DNA of 64,000 bases from Hansfordia pulvinata (taxonomy: Eukaryota > Ascomycota > Sordariomycetes > Xylariales). This document shows positions 21,174 through 34,305 of the stretch, in pieces. Made by a program: the position numbers and the translations under genes. The stretch covers positions 2,356,001-2,420,000 of the forward strand of contig BJKQ01000004.1 of the NCBI GenBank assembly GCA_006538405.1, read 5' to 3'. A model generated the notes under the pieces. The model worked only from the letters and a program-made list of their open reading frames with translations. It was not told the origin of the DNA and did not search any database. The first letter of the stretch is position 1. Every line of letters starts with the position of its first letter.

Positions 21174-24100
21174 ATGATATCGCCCCCGGCTTCTCTCCTT
21201 CAACACATCCATCTCATGACGCCAGAAACCCGCGACGACGACCCACCCTTACTGGCCGTCTCGGCATGCGACCCGTCGTCTTCTGTTCCCCGCGCCGCCG
21301 CCTGCTCCGACTCGACATCCCTCGAGCCCAATTCCTTTGCTCAACCGCTCCCGCGTCACCACTGCCACCACTCCACCCCCCGCGACGCCCATGATCCGCA
21401 CCACGGCCTCGCGATCAAGTCCTCCATCGAGCCTGCCAGCCATGGCGTAGCAGCCGACCGCAACCTGGCAACGAAAGTATCGTCCTACGGCGAGGGCGTA
21501 CAACACTACACCACGGTCGCGAAACAAGCCAAGAGGGTTTCTGGACAGCTTGAGGGGTCCCGGCCGCCACACAAGAAGCCACGATCGCGCATGACCCCCC
21601 CAGGAACCATCGACTTGAGCCCCTTTGCCAAGCCCGCTCTGCCACAAAAGCTAGTCGATGGCCTCACCTCGCCTCTCTTCTTTTCGCACTCTTCGCTGGC
21701 CAATCGACCCCTCATGATGCGACCGCCCAGCTTCCCCGGTATCGAGGCCGCTGGAACCATGCTCAACCGTGTGAGAGATGGCGCTGACGTGACCACGTTG
21801 AAACTGGCGCGAGGAACCATCAATGCCGCCAGCCCAGTGAGGTCATCCAGCACGCCGGGCAGCGCCTCCTCCATTGATAATCCCATGTTCAATCGCAGCC
21901 CGGATGTGCAGAGCCCCGGACTGCAGGGTCTCCAAGGTGTCGGCGTGATTGATCTTTTGGAGCGTGACGACCGGCCGACATTCATTGTCGATGCCTCGAA
22001 CCCGCTGAACAATGCACCTGGCCCCTTTGCTGTCCTGTATGGCAATCCTGCCCTCCAGGTGGCCGAGTCAGTGCGCCATCTGGTATACCGAGATTTCCGC
22101 GAGAGCAACGAAGGCAAGGACGAGCACCACCAGTTCAAGACATGGGTGCGCAACGCGGGGAGTCACCCAGATGGCTTGGATGTGTTCATGCCCTCTTATC
22201 ATTACGGCGGCATTGACTGGACCTGCTCTGCAATCAAAGACCGGTACCGGTTTGTCAGCGCCAATGTGAGCGCAGCTTCGGTTGGCCGCACCTCCCCAGA
22301 GCCTCCTTTGGAGCGAGAGACCAGCGTCGGCTCACGTTCTTGCGGCGTGACGCCCAATGCGCAGCCCATGACTCCCAGCGACACTGCGCCTCTTGACCGA
22401 GACTATTTCGGCGGCGTCGATACAGCAGAAGTGCCAGCCAGGCTCACACTGGACACCACCATGGAAGTAGACCACCGACCCCTGATTTCGGGCGCCGTGG
22501 ACCCAAATTCGACGCCAATTCCCGCAGAGCTTCCATCTTTTGACTGGACCAGGATACCACTGACTCCCGAGCTGCCACGCCACATCCGGTTCGCAAGATC
22601 GATCGACTGGGCTGCTACGCCACTGGGACCTATCGAGAATTGGTCAGCCGACCTTCGCGCCATGGCCAACATGGTTATGGCTAGTCCTCATCCAGCGGCC
22701 ATGTATTGGGGCAAGGACTTGATCATCATTTACAACGAAGCTTACATCTCATTGGCGGGGGCGAAGCACCCGGAACTGATGGGTCAGAAATACGAAGAGG
22801 CCTGGTCCGATATATGGCCCATCGTCAAGCCGGTATTCGAGAGTGCCTGGGAGTCTGGCCAGGCGACTCTCAAGAATGATGACCGCCTCATAATGGATCG
22901 CAGTGGTTTCCCAGAGGAAGCCTTTTTCGCCTGGTCCATCGTCCCTCTTGTCGGACAAGATGGCTCTGTCGTTGGACTGTACAACCCGTCTTTCGAGAAT
23001 ACGAGGCGGAAGGTTGCTGAGCGCCGCATGCTTACCCTCCGACAGCTGGGCGAGAAAACTGCGCTGGCTCGTGATGTCAAAAGCTTCTGGAGTCAAGTCA
23101 AGGCTGGTCTCGATCTGAACGAAGAGGACATACCATTCCTCATCGTCTACTCTGTTTCTGAAGAGCAAGATGGCAACGTCTCCTCCATCCATTCTGGCAG
23201 TATGGCCAATCCACCTCACCTGACGCTTGAAGCGTCCCACGGCGTTCCGCAGGGACACCATTGCTTGGTGGATTCATTAGATCTGAGAACAAGCGACGAG
23301 GGCTTCGCCCCGTACATCCGAGAGTCCCTGTCACGATGTGGAGCACCAATCAAGTTGTCCATGGATGACGGCACAATGCCGCAGGGCTTGATGGATGGCT
23401 TCGAAAGATCAAGTCAGCAGGACCCATGTCGGTCCATCGTTGTCTTCCCAATTCACCCCACCACGGGAAGCGAGAGCGTTGTCGGCTTCCTAGTCATCGG
23501 CCTGAACCCGAGACGGCCTTACGATGATGATTATGAACTCTTTGTCAGTCTTCTGTCTAGGCAGCTGGCTACATCTCTCGCATCCGTGGTCCTTTTCGAG
23601 GAAGAGATCAAACGTGGGCAGAAAGCTGCGACTCTTGCCGCTTTGGACCGCCAGACCCTCACTGAACAATTACACGAGCGTACACTGGAAGTCGAGGAGA
23701 GCGAGCTCAAATTCACCAGAATGGCCGAGTTTGCCCCTGTCGGCATGTTCATAGCGGACGGAACGGGCCACATCACCTACTGCAACGACATGTGGTGGGA
23801 AATTTCAGGACATCCCAGATCGGCCGCAAGCGTCAACACGTGGACGGACAGTGTGAAAGACGAGGACCGACCTGCCTTGGACGCCAGCTGGGCCCGGCTT
23901 GTCAAGGGTCGTTTCGCCATCACCCAGGAATTCCGCTTCCGTTCGACTCGCCAGTTTGGCGAGCACACCATTGACACTTGGGTGCTAATGAGTGCGTACC
24001 CCGAGAGGGATCGAGATGGCACGATCAAGGGTATATTCGGCTGCATGACCGACATCTCTCAGCAGAAGCTAGCGGAATGGATCCAGAACCAGCGTCGAGA

Positions 24101-25629
24101 AGAGGCCGTGGAGCTGAAGCGGCAGCAGGAGAACTTCATCGACATAACCAGTCACGAAATGCGCAATCCTCTCAGTGCGATCTTGCAGTGTGCCGACGAG
24201 ATAGCCTCCACTGTTGGAGGCTATCGGTCTGCCAATGAGATGCACGATCTGCCGGATCCGCTGAAACTTGTCCTGGATGCCAGTTCCGAAGCAGCGAACA
24301 CCATCACGCTTTGTGCGAGTCACCAGAAGCGCATTGTCGACGATATCCTCACGCTCTCCAAGCTCGACTCACAACTTCTGCTAGTGACGCCTGTCGACGT
24401 CCAGCCTTTGGCTATTGTGCAGCGGGTCCTGAAAATGTTTGAGGGCGAGCTGAACACTCACGGTATCCAGATCTTATTCAATGTCAAGAATAGGTATCTT
24501 GATATGGGTATCGACTGGGTCAAGCTCGACCCCTCGAGGTTGATTCAGGTTCTGATCAACCTGATGACCAATGCCATAAAGTTCACGCAGACCCGACCGA
24601 CTCGATCCATCATTGTCACCCTTGACGCTTCCCGCGAGATACAGAAGGGAAGCGATGATGGCATCATGTACTTCCCCAGCGATCGTCCGGACACGGGCAC
24701 CTTGACAGATCACTCCGACTGGGGTGAAGGGGAGAAACTGAACCTTCACTTCTCCGTGCAGGACACCGGGAGTGGCCTGGACGAGCACGAAAGGAGTCTC
24801 CTCTTCCAGCGCTTCTCTCAAACCACCCCGCGCACTCACGTTCAATACGGCGGTTCCGGTCTGGGTCTCTTCATCTCCCGAATCCTGACTGAATTGCAGG
24901 GTGGCCAGATCGGTGTGGTCTCCGAGAAGGGCGTCGGGAGCACGTTCTCCTTCTACGTCCAGAGTCGAAAAACGTCGCAGCCAGAAGATGCCCAGGTGCA
25001 AGGCGCGGCCCCACCGCTCACACGAGCCCCCGGCTCGTCCACCATCATCGAGAAGAAGCAGCCGAAGAGCACGACGTCAATCGAAGAGACAAAATCTGTA
25101 GAGGTTGCTGCCAGCGTCCACTCGACGGACGGGCGTCCTTGCTTCGATGTGCTCATAGTGGAAGACAATCTGGTGAACCAAAAGGTACTCCAGAGACAAT
25201 TACGCAATGTTGGGAACAACACACGGGTTGCGAACCATGGCGGGGAAGCGATCGAACTGCTCAAGACCTCTCGCTTCTGGCAAGGAAACGAATCAACTGG
25301 AGATGACATCTCGGTCATCTTAATGGATCTTGAGATGCCGGTGATGGATGGCATGACCTGTGCTCGCAAGATTCGCGAGCTAGAAAGGGATGGGGTCATC
25401 GTCAGCCACATACCCATCATAGCCGTCACGGCATATGCGCGGCCGGAGCAGATCGAAGATGCCAAAGCTGCCGGTGTGGTAAGTTCTCAAAGCCCTCGCC
25501 AAGACACAAGTTGCTGACCGGAATTAGGATGATGTGATTTCGAAACCCTTCCGCATGCCGGAATTGATGCCGAGGATCGAACAACTGGCACTGGCGCATG
25601 CATCACTCCCGGATGGCAAGGCGTCATGA
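21174..25629 (+). CDS. Hybrid sensor histidine kinase (PAS-GAF-PAS-HisKA-HATPase-REC)
   Basis: Exons 21174-25478 and 25528-25629, separated by a 49-nt intron (GTAAGT...TTAG), encode 1468 residues. The start is the first ATG (MISPPASLLQH). Residues 1-450 are mostly low-complexity, with one conserved-looking block (about 265-365). A PAS-like sensor (about 476-605; DLIIIYNEAYISLAG), a GAF-like region (about 606-812), and a second PAS (about 849-962; GHITYCND) follow. HisKA has FIDITSHEMRNPLSAILQ with phospho-acceptor His994. The ATPase N-box is LINLMTNAIKFT, G1 is DTGSGLD, and G2 is GGSGLGLF. The receiver (about 1323-1445) has VEDN (acidic pair 1330-1331), phospho-acceptor Asp1385 in LMDLEMP, Thr1419 and Lys1441 in ISKPF; the intron falls just before that Lys. 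No transmembrane segments are seen, so a cytosolic sensor is likely, passing phosphate through an Hpt protein. Confidence 0.96.
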
Positions 25630-26661
25630 TTATCCGAGTCCCCACGCCGCCCAATGTCGACAGCCCGTGAACTCGAACATATACCAGCCCCGAATCTATT
25701 CACTGTCGCCATAGCTGCGATACTTGCAATCTTCTCCTCACGAATACAACCGGGCATGTTGGCGTTATGTTCATTCTGGGCACTGAGGTTTGGAAGGCGG
25801 GTGATGTTCTTGTCTCGGAACAGTGGACATCTGGCCTTGAGGAATACAAGCGGTTTATTGACGGTAGAGTCCTAGCTCACGGTATACATGACAGCATGGC
25901 GTTATCTTGTCGTTTTTACTCTAGACTTTTGAATTGGATACTCTTCCGAGTCTTGATCTATTCTGCTTTCTGAATGTGCCGTTCCGTATCATGCTGCATC
26001 TCGCGCGAGTGAAAATTCGGAGGTTTGGCCAATGCCGTCCGTAGTCGCGAGCAAACAGGACGATCCATGACGCTGGCCACCAAAGCAACCGTTTATGAGA
26101 CGTCCATCGCGACACCACCCAAGCGACGTGTCTAGAAGGAGAAGCGCGCTCAACATGGTGTCTCGCCAAGTCGGGCTTTGTTCCCGGGGAGCGCAGGTTC
26201 GGGTCGCGAAAAGTAAGTAGTCAGTCAGTCACGGTTGTCACTTGATTTTCGGCAGAAATGCCGGCGGGCGCCTCTTAGCCTTGCCATCAGAGCAATGCGA
26301 ATACGACCAACGACGGGCTCTCTTTGTGAAATAGATCAGAACAGACAAATATTGAGAAAACGGGACCCCCAGGGCCCTCTGCTTGTAAACTCGGTCCAAA
26401 ACACTCGCTCCAGAAACAAACTGAATGAAGCACCTTTGCTCCTCCTGCTCATTCCCTCGCAAATATCCCTGCGTGTGTGTCCATGTCCGCCTCCCTCGGG
26501 CCTGCGGTAGAAAGGTCCTCCCAGAGTCCCCGCCATCACCCCCCTTTTACCGTGCCCGGCAGCAATCAAAATCCCCAGTCCTATAGTTTCAATAAAAGCT
26601 TTTATACATAGTAATGTGTGCGTGAATTTGTGTGTGTGTGTGTGTGTAGAGACTATTCTCT
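25630..26661. other. Convergent intergenic region
   Basis: About 1 kb between the histidine kinase stop (+) and the 3' end of the cysteine-rich secreted protein (-). It contains a short (GT)n stretch at 26630-26646. No supported gene. Confidence 0.6.
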
Positions 26662-27325
26662 TCAGCAGCCGAAGAGGCACATGTAGCTGTTTCCGACCTC
26701 GTCGGCGTGGTCGCCCTCGGGAGTGGTGCACTCCTTCTCGATGGAGCCCTTGTGGTTGGCGATGATGGTCTGGCAGTTGTCGTCGCTGAAGAGCTTGCAC
26801 TGGGTGCGGCGGGTTCCGTCGCCCTCGCCCGTGACGCTGGTGACGTTGGCGAGCTGGTGGCAGACTCGGTCACACTGTTTTTTTTTTCTCGTCAGAGTTT
26901 AATTTCCATTACTTCGAGGAATCGCCTTTTGGGGAGAAAAAAAAAAGACAACAACAAGTAAAGGGGGGAAACCTGAAGAGGAGAATGCCTAAAAGGGGGG
27001 AAAAGAATAGAAAGAAGATAAAAAAAGAGAAACAAGAAAAACTCACGTTGGCCTCTTTCTGCTCGAGCATCAAGCCCTTGCAGTTCTTGGCGTCGTAGGC
27101 GTAAGAGCACTGGGCGTTGACGACGCCGTCGACGCCGGAGCAGCCGCCGCGGCGCTCCAGCGGGGCCCTGACCTCGGGGTCGTTGAGGTTGACGAACTTG
27201 GTCGGGGCGCGGCGCTCCGGGTACTTGAAGCCGGCGGCGGAGTCGTCGGCGGCGGCGGCGGCGGACGCCAGCTGGGCGGCGGCGCCCAGGAGGACCATGG
27301 TGATCATCTTCATGTTGGCAATCAT
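26662..27325 (-). CDS. Cysteine-rich small secreted protein
   Basis: Two exons, 27325-27047 and 26874-26662, joined in phase across a 172-nt intron (GTGAGT donor, A-rich tract then CAG), give 163 residues. The start MIANMKMITMVLLGAAAQLASAAAAADD is a clear signal peptide with cleavage near residue 21-24. A pro-like segment (FKYPERRAPTKFVNLNDPEVRAPLERRGG) with two Arg-Arg pairs suggests possible Kex2 processing after RR. The remaining chain has ten cysteines: GGCSG, AQCSY, KNCKG, CDRVC, QCKLF, NCQTI, ECTTP, MCLFGC. The even number fits disulfide pairing in a secreted protein. The exon junction separates the third and fourth cysteines. I recognise no named family; it fits the small cysteine-rich secreted class that includes effectors and antimicrobial proteins, which is inference only. 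Confidence 0.85.
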
Positions 27326-27538
27326 CTTTGCGGTTCTTGGTTGGAGAAAGAGAGTTTGTGTGTGTGTTGGGCTTGAGTTTGAAGAGAGAGAGAGAGAGAA
27401 ATGCTTGAAAGTACCGGTCAACGGGGATGTTTCAAAGCTTGAAGAGGCTGATTGTAGAAGAGAGAAGAGAGAACAGAGGAGAATGTTGATGCTGATGCTG
27501 GAACGAAAGGTTGGATACAGTCGCGCCGACCTGCTTCT

Positions 27539-27544
27539 CTTATA
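27539..27544 (-). promoter_or_regulatory. TATA box of the cysteine-rich secreted protein gene
   Basis: The minus strand reads GTATAAGAG about 215 nt upstream of the ATG at 27325. Its position fits a TATA promoter with a leader of roughly 180 nt. A (GA)n pyrimidine/purine tract at 27387-27400 lies in the presumed leader. Confidence 0.45.
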
Positions 27545-30449
27545 CATCTATCTGACTTCACTCGGAGGCGGCCAGCGATGCTGGTTCGACACCGGCATTG
27601 CCGCGGAACAGGCTTCCGATCACTCTGGTTGCCTATTCTTTGTCTACCTACGTCTTCCATCTCCATCTGTTCAGGAACCCCGAGGGAGCAATATGGATGG
27701 CGATGCAGAAGAGACACGCGGAATCGATACAAAGTGGAGAGACAGCCAAAAGCCGCCCACGCGCAGAGCGAAGCCCCGTCTCGGAGTTTTCGCGTTGGCG
27801 ACGGTATGAGTGTGGAGACAGACAGGCAGGCGGGACAATGAGCCTCAATGTCTTACGGAAGAAGGATCGCAGAAAATCCCCGTATAGATGTTTTCGGGGA
27901 CCTCGGGGTACAGAGTAGAAGCAGGCCTGAGCTCCTCACACCACCTGAGTGACCCACATGCCTACCTGCGGCACCTACGGTAGTTGACCTATGTACCGCG
28001 GGGCGCCAACTACAGGGCCTCCACACAACCAACCTGAGATCGATGTCTTTACATGTCCTGCGCGGATTTTGGAAATAGCCCCTTCAACCCGACTCGCAGG
28101 ATGCAGTTTGCCGGCGCCAGAACCGCAACAGAAGGTGCAGCGAGAAACATAAAACGAGGCTATGTATCGTCGGAGGAGGCAAACAAAGCGCCGGTAACTG
28201 CCAGCCAGCCACCCAGCCATTGTGCGTTCGATTCCGTCACTGCTATTTTAATACATCTTCTCGAACAAAAGGAAAGATCGTGCCGGTGTCATATGGGTTG
28301 CGAACGCCCACAAGGGGCTATCTGCGGCTCTCAGGGATCATTGTCAAACGATCTTTATGCCCTCCTGTCAGCGGGCAGCAACCCCCGGGGGACACAAATA
28401 CAGCACACCGGAGTCTACACGTATTCCGGAGCGCCCTCGCGACGCTTCCCTGCACGTAGAGGCAGCTCTTTCGAGAATCCATGTTTCGAGTGGAGCGTCT
28501 CTCATTCACCACAGACCTGTCAGACTGGTGAAAACGGACGCCAGAAGGATAGTCGTCTTTCGACGGCACAGTTTCTGTCTCTGCGCAGGCTGTACTCTTC
28601 TTGGTAGCCACAATGTCCAGGAGACAGTACCATATTACGTGGCGCGACAGATCGCAGGAGTGTGAGAACGCGAACAGGATTGGAAGCCGTACGTTCCGCG
28701 TTGGATTGACGTATATCAGCTTCGAGTCCGACGGGCCGTCGTCGTGACAAATCATGCAACGGGGCCTCCGCGACAAATTGCTCTTGGGGGCACGCAACCG
28801 AAGTAGCCTGTGAAGATCCAGAGCGAGTGATAGCTCGCCTGTCACTTGACGCAGTCAATAGACGTTTAGGGGATGGATGCGAATGTCGGGCGGAGGAACC
28901 GGGAGCCACCGACAGGGATCCTGACTTAGCCCAGAAACGCCTGTTCTTGCGACACCGGAATCCTTCTCGTCGAGTTGGTGACGAAGTTGGGCTCGGTGTT
29001 GTCTTGCGTAGCCCTCGGGACCGACGAGTTCGCCACCAGCCGTCCTTACGTCCTCTATGCGTACCTACACACTCTGTAGGCTATGTTGAAGTGGTAGCCA
29101 GGGTGCCAAGTTGGGTGGGTACGGTAGCTTTGCTCACCTCAAGCGGTCGAGGGCGCCTCTGGACCGTCCTGTCGACCGGGTGGAAAGGTTCGACATGCAC
29201 GATTGGTATGTTTGTCGGGACAAGTACTCGTACTCGTCTGCGTCTGTGGAGGTGACTGACCGAGCATCCTTGCCGCCTTGTTTGCCGCGTACCCGTTTCT
29301 GATGTCGCCGCCCGATCGGATGAGGCCCGGCCGGGTGGGTATGGGGTCTGGATGGATGGGCGAGCACTGTGATTCGTCGATTTGACCAGGCGCGATTGCA
29401 TAAGGCATCCGCGGCACCGCCAATACCGGACTGATGATAGCATTTCCACCCCTTGCTACAGCCGGCGTCCACGGGGAACGGGCGATCTCGTCCCGCCATG
29501 CCAGTTGGTGTGTAACGTTGACATTTCTTGTCAGCAAGGGACTCTTACGAGTGCTCTGACGTCTTGCGCAGTTCTTACTTGGGGCTTGGCGACCCAGGAT
29601 TGCGAGGGAACCGCGCCGGATCACGATGATGCCGGCGGCCCGTGGCCTCTCGCGGCCTCGGCCTGTGGGATTCCGAGAGGCGCCGACGGACGAGGCGGTG
29701 TGACGGCAAATACCCGCACCCCCGGCTCTCCGGGCGGCCAAGCTTTGCCGGGGCGGGCGGCGACTCTCGCGTGCCGAGTCAAGATCGTGGAGATGGAGCA
29801 GCGGTATATCGAACAAGTCGGATGGGTGGGTGAGCGGCCTGCAGACATGATCATCATCAGCAACAGCACCTTGCCACGTTATCACGCCCCTGCGTGCCTT
29901 AGGCATGCATATCCCTACCTAACCCAGAGCCGGGTGCCTAAAGGAACCTGACTGACGGTTGCATGTGTGCATGCGAGTCTGAGAATGTATGTGGGTGCGT
30001 ATGCTGGGACCCGGAAGGCGAAGGGCCGGGAGGTGGTTGATGGGATGGACCCGGACCCGGACACGACACGGGCAGCCGCGGCAGCGACGTTGAAACCAGA
30101 CCAAACGGTGCCTCTCCCGATGGTTCGGGTCTGTACGCCCGAGGGAGAAGGGAGGTACTCGTACCTGCACACGTCGGGCTCTTTCCATTGTTTGTCCTCC
30201 TGTAACGTCCCTTCTGCGGCTGGGATCGTACCGTCAGGCCACAATGCGATGCGACCTCCCGCTGCACAACCTCGCTGCAGCCTCGGCGCGGTCGGTACAT
30301 ACCCTATGTATGTACATGCATGCTGGGCATCGTCGTAAGGCTGAGCCACGCGCAGGGAAAGTAAAGAAAAAAAAGGGAAAAAAAGAAGGGGTGAGAGATT
30401 GGGTTGATGCGCATTGATCCTGGACGGTGCATGTGCATACAGACAGAAG

Positions 30450-30482
<33 letters not shown>

Positions 30483-33400
30483 TCCGCCTCTCTGTCATCA
30501 ACGACCTGAAGGCGGCAAGAACCTTCAGGGCTCTGTACAAGTCGCCCAAGTCTCGCGAGGACAGACACAAGTACCGCTCTTCTTCTGCCACCTAGTACAC
30601 ACCCTTCCCACGTCTGCCCCCGGTGATGGCGCATAAGGTATCTATGGATACGGTACGGTGCATGTATACAGCCGCAGCTCCGATCTGCGAAGAGGCCGCG
30701 GACTCCCCGCGATCCATCCCCCTTGATCAAACAAACAAACACCGGTTTGGTGCTCCCCTGACCAGCACAAAGGCCCAACCCCCCAGCCCGATCCACCCTA
30801 TGCCTTGTCATCTTTCCTCTTCCCCCGGTCGCCCGGTAGACTCCAGATGCGGCAACTCGCCCGGTCCGAGAGCCCGCGCTGGAGGAGATCCGGCAGGGAG
30901 ACTTGACTGCCAGCCGGGGGCTTCCACCGGCTGGTATTGGACGGACGCCGGGGGGGGGGGGGCGGGGAGGGGGCACCATAGAGAAGTTGGCATCAGGCTT
31001 TGTAATGCAATATCCCACAACTTAAGGGGGAGGGATCACCAAGCAAAACTAGTCCCCCGGATGCCTTGCCTTGGCTTCCGCGGCCAGGGCCAGAACGAGG
31101 CTGCCGGCTTCCAAGGGCGCCCGACTGCCCCTACCTAGGCGACGCGAGACTGCGAGACGCAGGCGGACCGGTCAGGAAGTGAGGGGTGGCGGAAGAGCGC
31201 GAACGAAAATGAGACGATGATCCAAAGCCTGGCTGGCTGGCGATCGTCACAGTGCGGAGAGGGCATACTAAAGAGTCTACTTAATTCATAGAGTCATAGG
31301 GCTCCCTCTCTGCGGGTCGTCACCATCTCTACGTCGCCGGTTGCCACTGTCCGTCGGGCGCCAGGCGAAGAGACTTTCCATGCTCTCCGTAGGTATGTAC
31401 TGGTTTGTACCTATCTCCCTATCTCTTCCGAGGCCCAGGATTTGCTTTGTGTAAGTACGGTATGAAGCCGCTCAACACCGTATCAGACGGGACCACCAGA
31501 TCGCTCGCTGTCCATAGGTGGCTTGCAAAGCGTTTCATGAGAGGATTCTGGGATAGGCTCTCACGGCGTGCCAGTTGGCGAGCCTGTTGGAGCTTAGGAA
31601 GTCGAGTAACACTGAGAGTGGCCGCAGTAAAGCTCCGCCTCGATGGCTTGGATAGATTCATTGCTTTGATGCTTGCTTGAGGCCTTGGCCTCGAATGGTG
31701 CTGATCCAAAGGGCTGCCACGTCCACATCAGAAATCAGAGGGGCCACAGCCTTTCGCCAAGACCGACTTGGACTGTGATTGTTGCCAGTCTGAACTCGAA
31801 GGGGCCGCATTGTACATGAGAAATGACCTCATGATTGTGAGGAGAGCTCTGATGAGCCTACACAAACCTTGTGTCGTCCTCTCGTAACATCAAAGAGAAA
31901 CAGACTGCATGTCTACCGGTGGTATCCTCGTCCGATACAGATAAGTACCTGCCAAGTTATCATCATTACTGCCACGATGAAAGGCACAAGTTCGCCGGAA
32001 CGGAACAGAAATGGCCAGAAGACTAGACAAGTGACATATTGAGCCCTGAAGTGCAACATAATCGGACCGGAGTCGTTCGCCAGTCCACGACGGAGCATGG
32101 CTAAATAGAATGTATGGATCCGAACATGGGCAATACATTAGGATCTGTAGCTCTGAGGGTGACGACTACCTCACATGTTGTGTAGAACAAGAACTGCGGA
32201 GATCCCATTGCGGTGTTCCCACCCGCTTCGTGGAGCCGCTTGGCCCGGTGTCAGAGTTAAAGTCAAAGACCCAGCCCCTGCCTCCAAGTAGCTGGCATCA
32301 AATATTGACAGGTCAGCAGAGCCTGGGCATCGGTTGCGAGCGAGCAGAAGAGACCACTGAGCACATTAAGCTCGACGGAATATCAACATGCTGTTCGGGG
32401 GACGTATGCTGCCAGGTGGGTGCCAGCGAAAGAAGTGCTTCAGGCAGGAAGTGTGAGGCACCCATTTTCAATACGTGATGCGAACTGTCGCCTTCGACTC
32501 GAAAATGGTGGAAGCGGACCAGGCTCATGAGCAAACCGCAGTTCCGACGCATCGAACGAACCGAGGACAGCCATTGCAGTTCCAATTGGCATCTCTGGCA
32601 CATTCGTTAATTTCCATTTCAGCAGGAGACTCTCTCCCCCTTTTGGAGGCGGCACTTTCGATAAGATGGAATTGAAATGACGTTGCTGGGCCCAGTCTAT
32701 AGAGGTGCCATGGTCCGAACACAACGAGGCCCCTCGGCACATCATGATTCCGTTACTGACGAAGACACCCTTGTCATGGCCCCAAAGAAGGCCTCCAAGG
32801 ATATCGCCAAATGCCCAGCAGCGCTTGCACGCCGCAGTTGATGCTGCAACTAGAATAGACGCAATGAAAGACCCTCCATGCAGTTAAACCATCATGGGCA
32901 GCGGAAAGCCATGCACGCACCCCGGACCTCGGAGGATCCAGAGCACCAAAACACGCGAGATGCCCAGGAAACAGTCTCACAGCGACGGTCCCGTGGCGCG
33001 GCGCAGCCCCGTTCGCGACGCCGCCCAGCACGCTCGCGGTAAAGGCGCGGTAAAGGCGCGAGCCGGCGGGTCAGCATGTGCGCGGCGCGGGCTTTTGTGG
33101 TGTTGGTATCTCAGACCTCTGACGGCTGACAGCTTCACCCTTTCCCTCAAATCACGCCTGCCGACATGGTATGCCAGCGTGCGACAGGCGTCACGACTTC
33201 TATATCGTGGCGCGACGTGGAAAAAGGCGAGAGCCTCCTGCGACTCGACCTTCAGCCCGCTTGACCCTGACACGAGGACCGCGAGGGGCTCCGCAGGAAG
33301 GCCAGACTTGAAAGAGAGAAAAATGAGAAAAAAAAGTCGGCAGTAGTCGGTAGAGCGTTATCGCTGCGGCCAAGCCAACGCGTGAGCTCGTCATCTCCGT

Positions 33401-34305
33401 CCGCTCCCAGATTCAGGGGCCGGCTTGGGCTGGTGGTGATTCGTAACAATACATGATCTGTCGTTTTCATGCGTAAAACCCGTACCTGCTTATGATGAGA
33501 AGCGAATTTGTTCCGCCCTAGAACACTCTATCGCCCAACGAGACGTTGCATGCGCTATGATGGGAATATGCAAATGGCATTGGCCTGGAGAGTAACGAGC
33601 CCGGCGGGCAGGGTGTGCCGTGCGGCATCTGGTGAGGAGGTGCTTGATAGGCGGCGCTGGCCGCGCGGCGCGGGAAGCGAACCTTGTTCTGCCAGTCTCG
33701 GTGACCGGGCAGCCGGGTAAGGGTCTCTTCTTTTCCCCTTTTCCCCCTATTCTTCTTTGATTTCTTTTCTTCTGAAGAATAATCCTGGGAAACCCACTGG
33801 AAGTCAAGCCACATGTCGGACGTGCGGCAGTATGCCGGCGACTGTTGATTGTCTGACGAGACAGCGTGGCATCATATCCTTTGTTTCTCCCTCAAAACAC
33901 CGCTTGGCAATCGTGGCCCATGGGGATAGCCCTACGATGCACGGCACGGGCGGGGACCGGGTCAGAGGGACCGAGAACGCACTTGGCGCAGAGATCAACA
34001 GACCTGCAGCGACGGGATCTCCTCATTATGGGCACGGTTGGCGACGACCCGGCTAGTCGGCTTGATCCTCTACAGGTTATCTGCGGCTAGAATTTCACGA
34101 CAATGAGCATCGAAGTGAAGGGCGTTGAATATCATCGTTATGAGGACGCTGCTGATGAACCTGTGAAACCGAAGCTCCCCATTTTGGCCAGCTTGTCGCG
34201 GTTGGCTTCTTCTTGCTTGCGAGAGCTGCATTCTTCACGGAAGTCGGTGCTGAATTGCACGGCTCGGGCCATCGCAGATATTGTAGAAAGGGGGTGGTAC
34301 AGATA
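27545..34305. other. Gene-poor region, 6.8 kb
   Basis: No ORF has convincing codon usage together with splice sites. The region contains a (CCG)n tract at 30451-30482, a G13 run at 30950-30962, and TACGAGTAC/TACTCGTAC motifs near 29225 and 30150. Open frames of 100-370 codons occur but overlap each other on both strands in GC-rich sequence and lack recognisable domains. Confidence 0.55.
30451..30482 (+). repeat. (CCG)n microsatellite
   Basis: About ten CCG triplets in non-coding sequence; the run then degrades into CTCCGCCTC. Confidence 0.95.

Noticed and set aside
28224..28240. GTTCGATTC box-B-like sequence, possible tRNA
   Set aside because: The flanking bases do not form a T-stem and no acceptor or anticodon stem can be built.
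28318..28909. Overlapping minus-strand frames with CMICHDDGPSDSK and similar
   Set aside because: Two overlapping frames look equally protein-like, splice sites are not consistent, and no domain is recognised.
29915..31018. 367-codon minus-strand ORF
   Set aside because: It crosses the (CCG)n tract and a G13 run; composition looks random and shorter competing ORFs exist in all frames.
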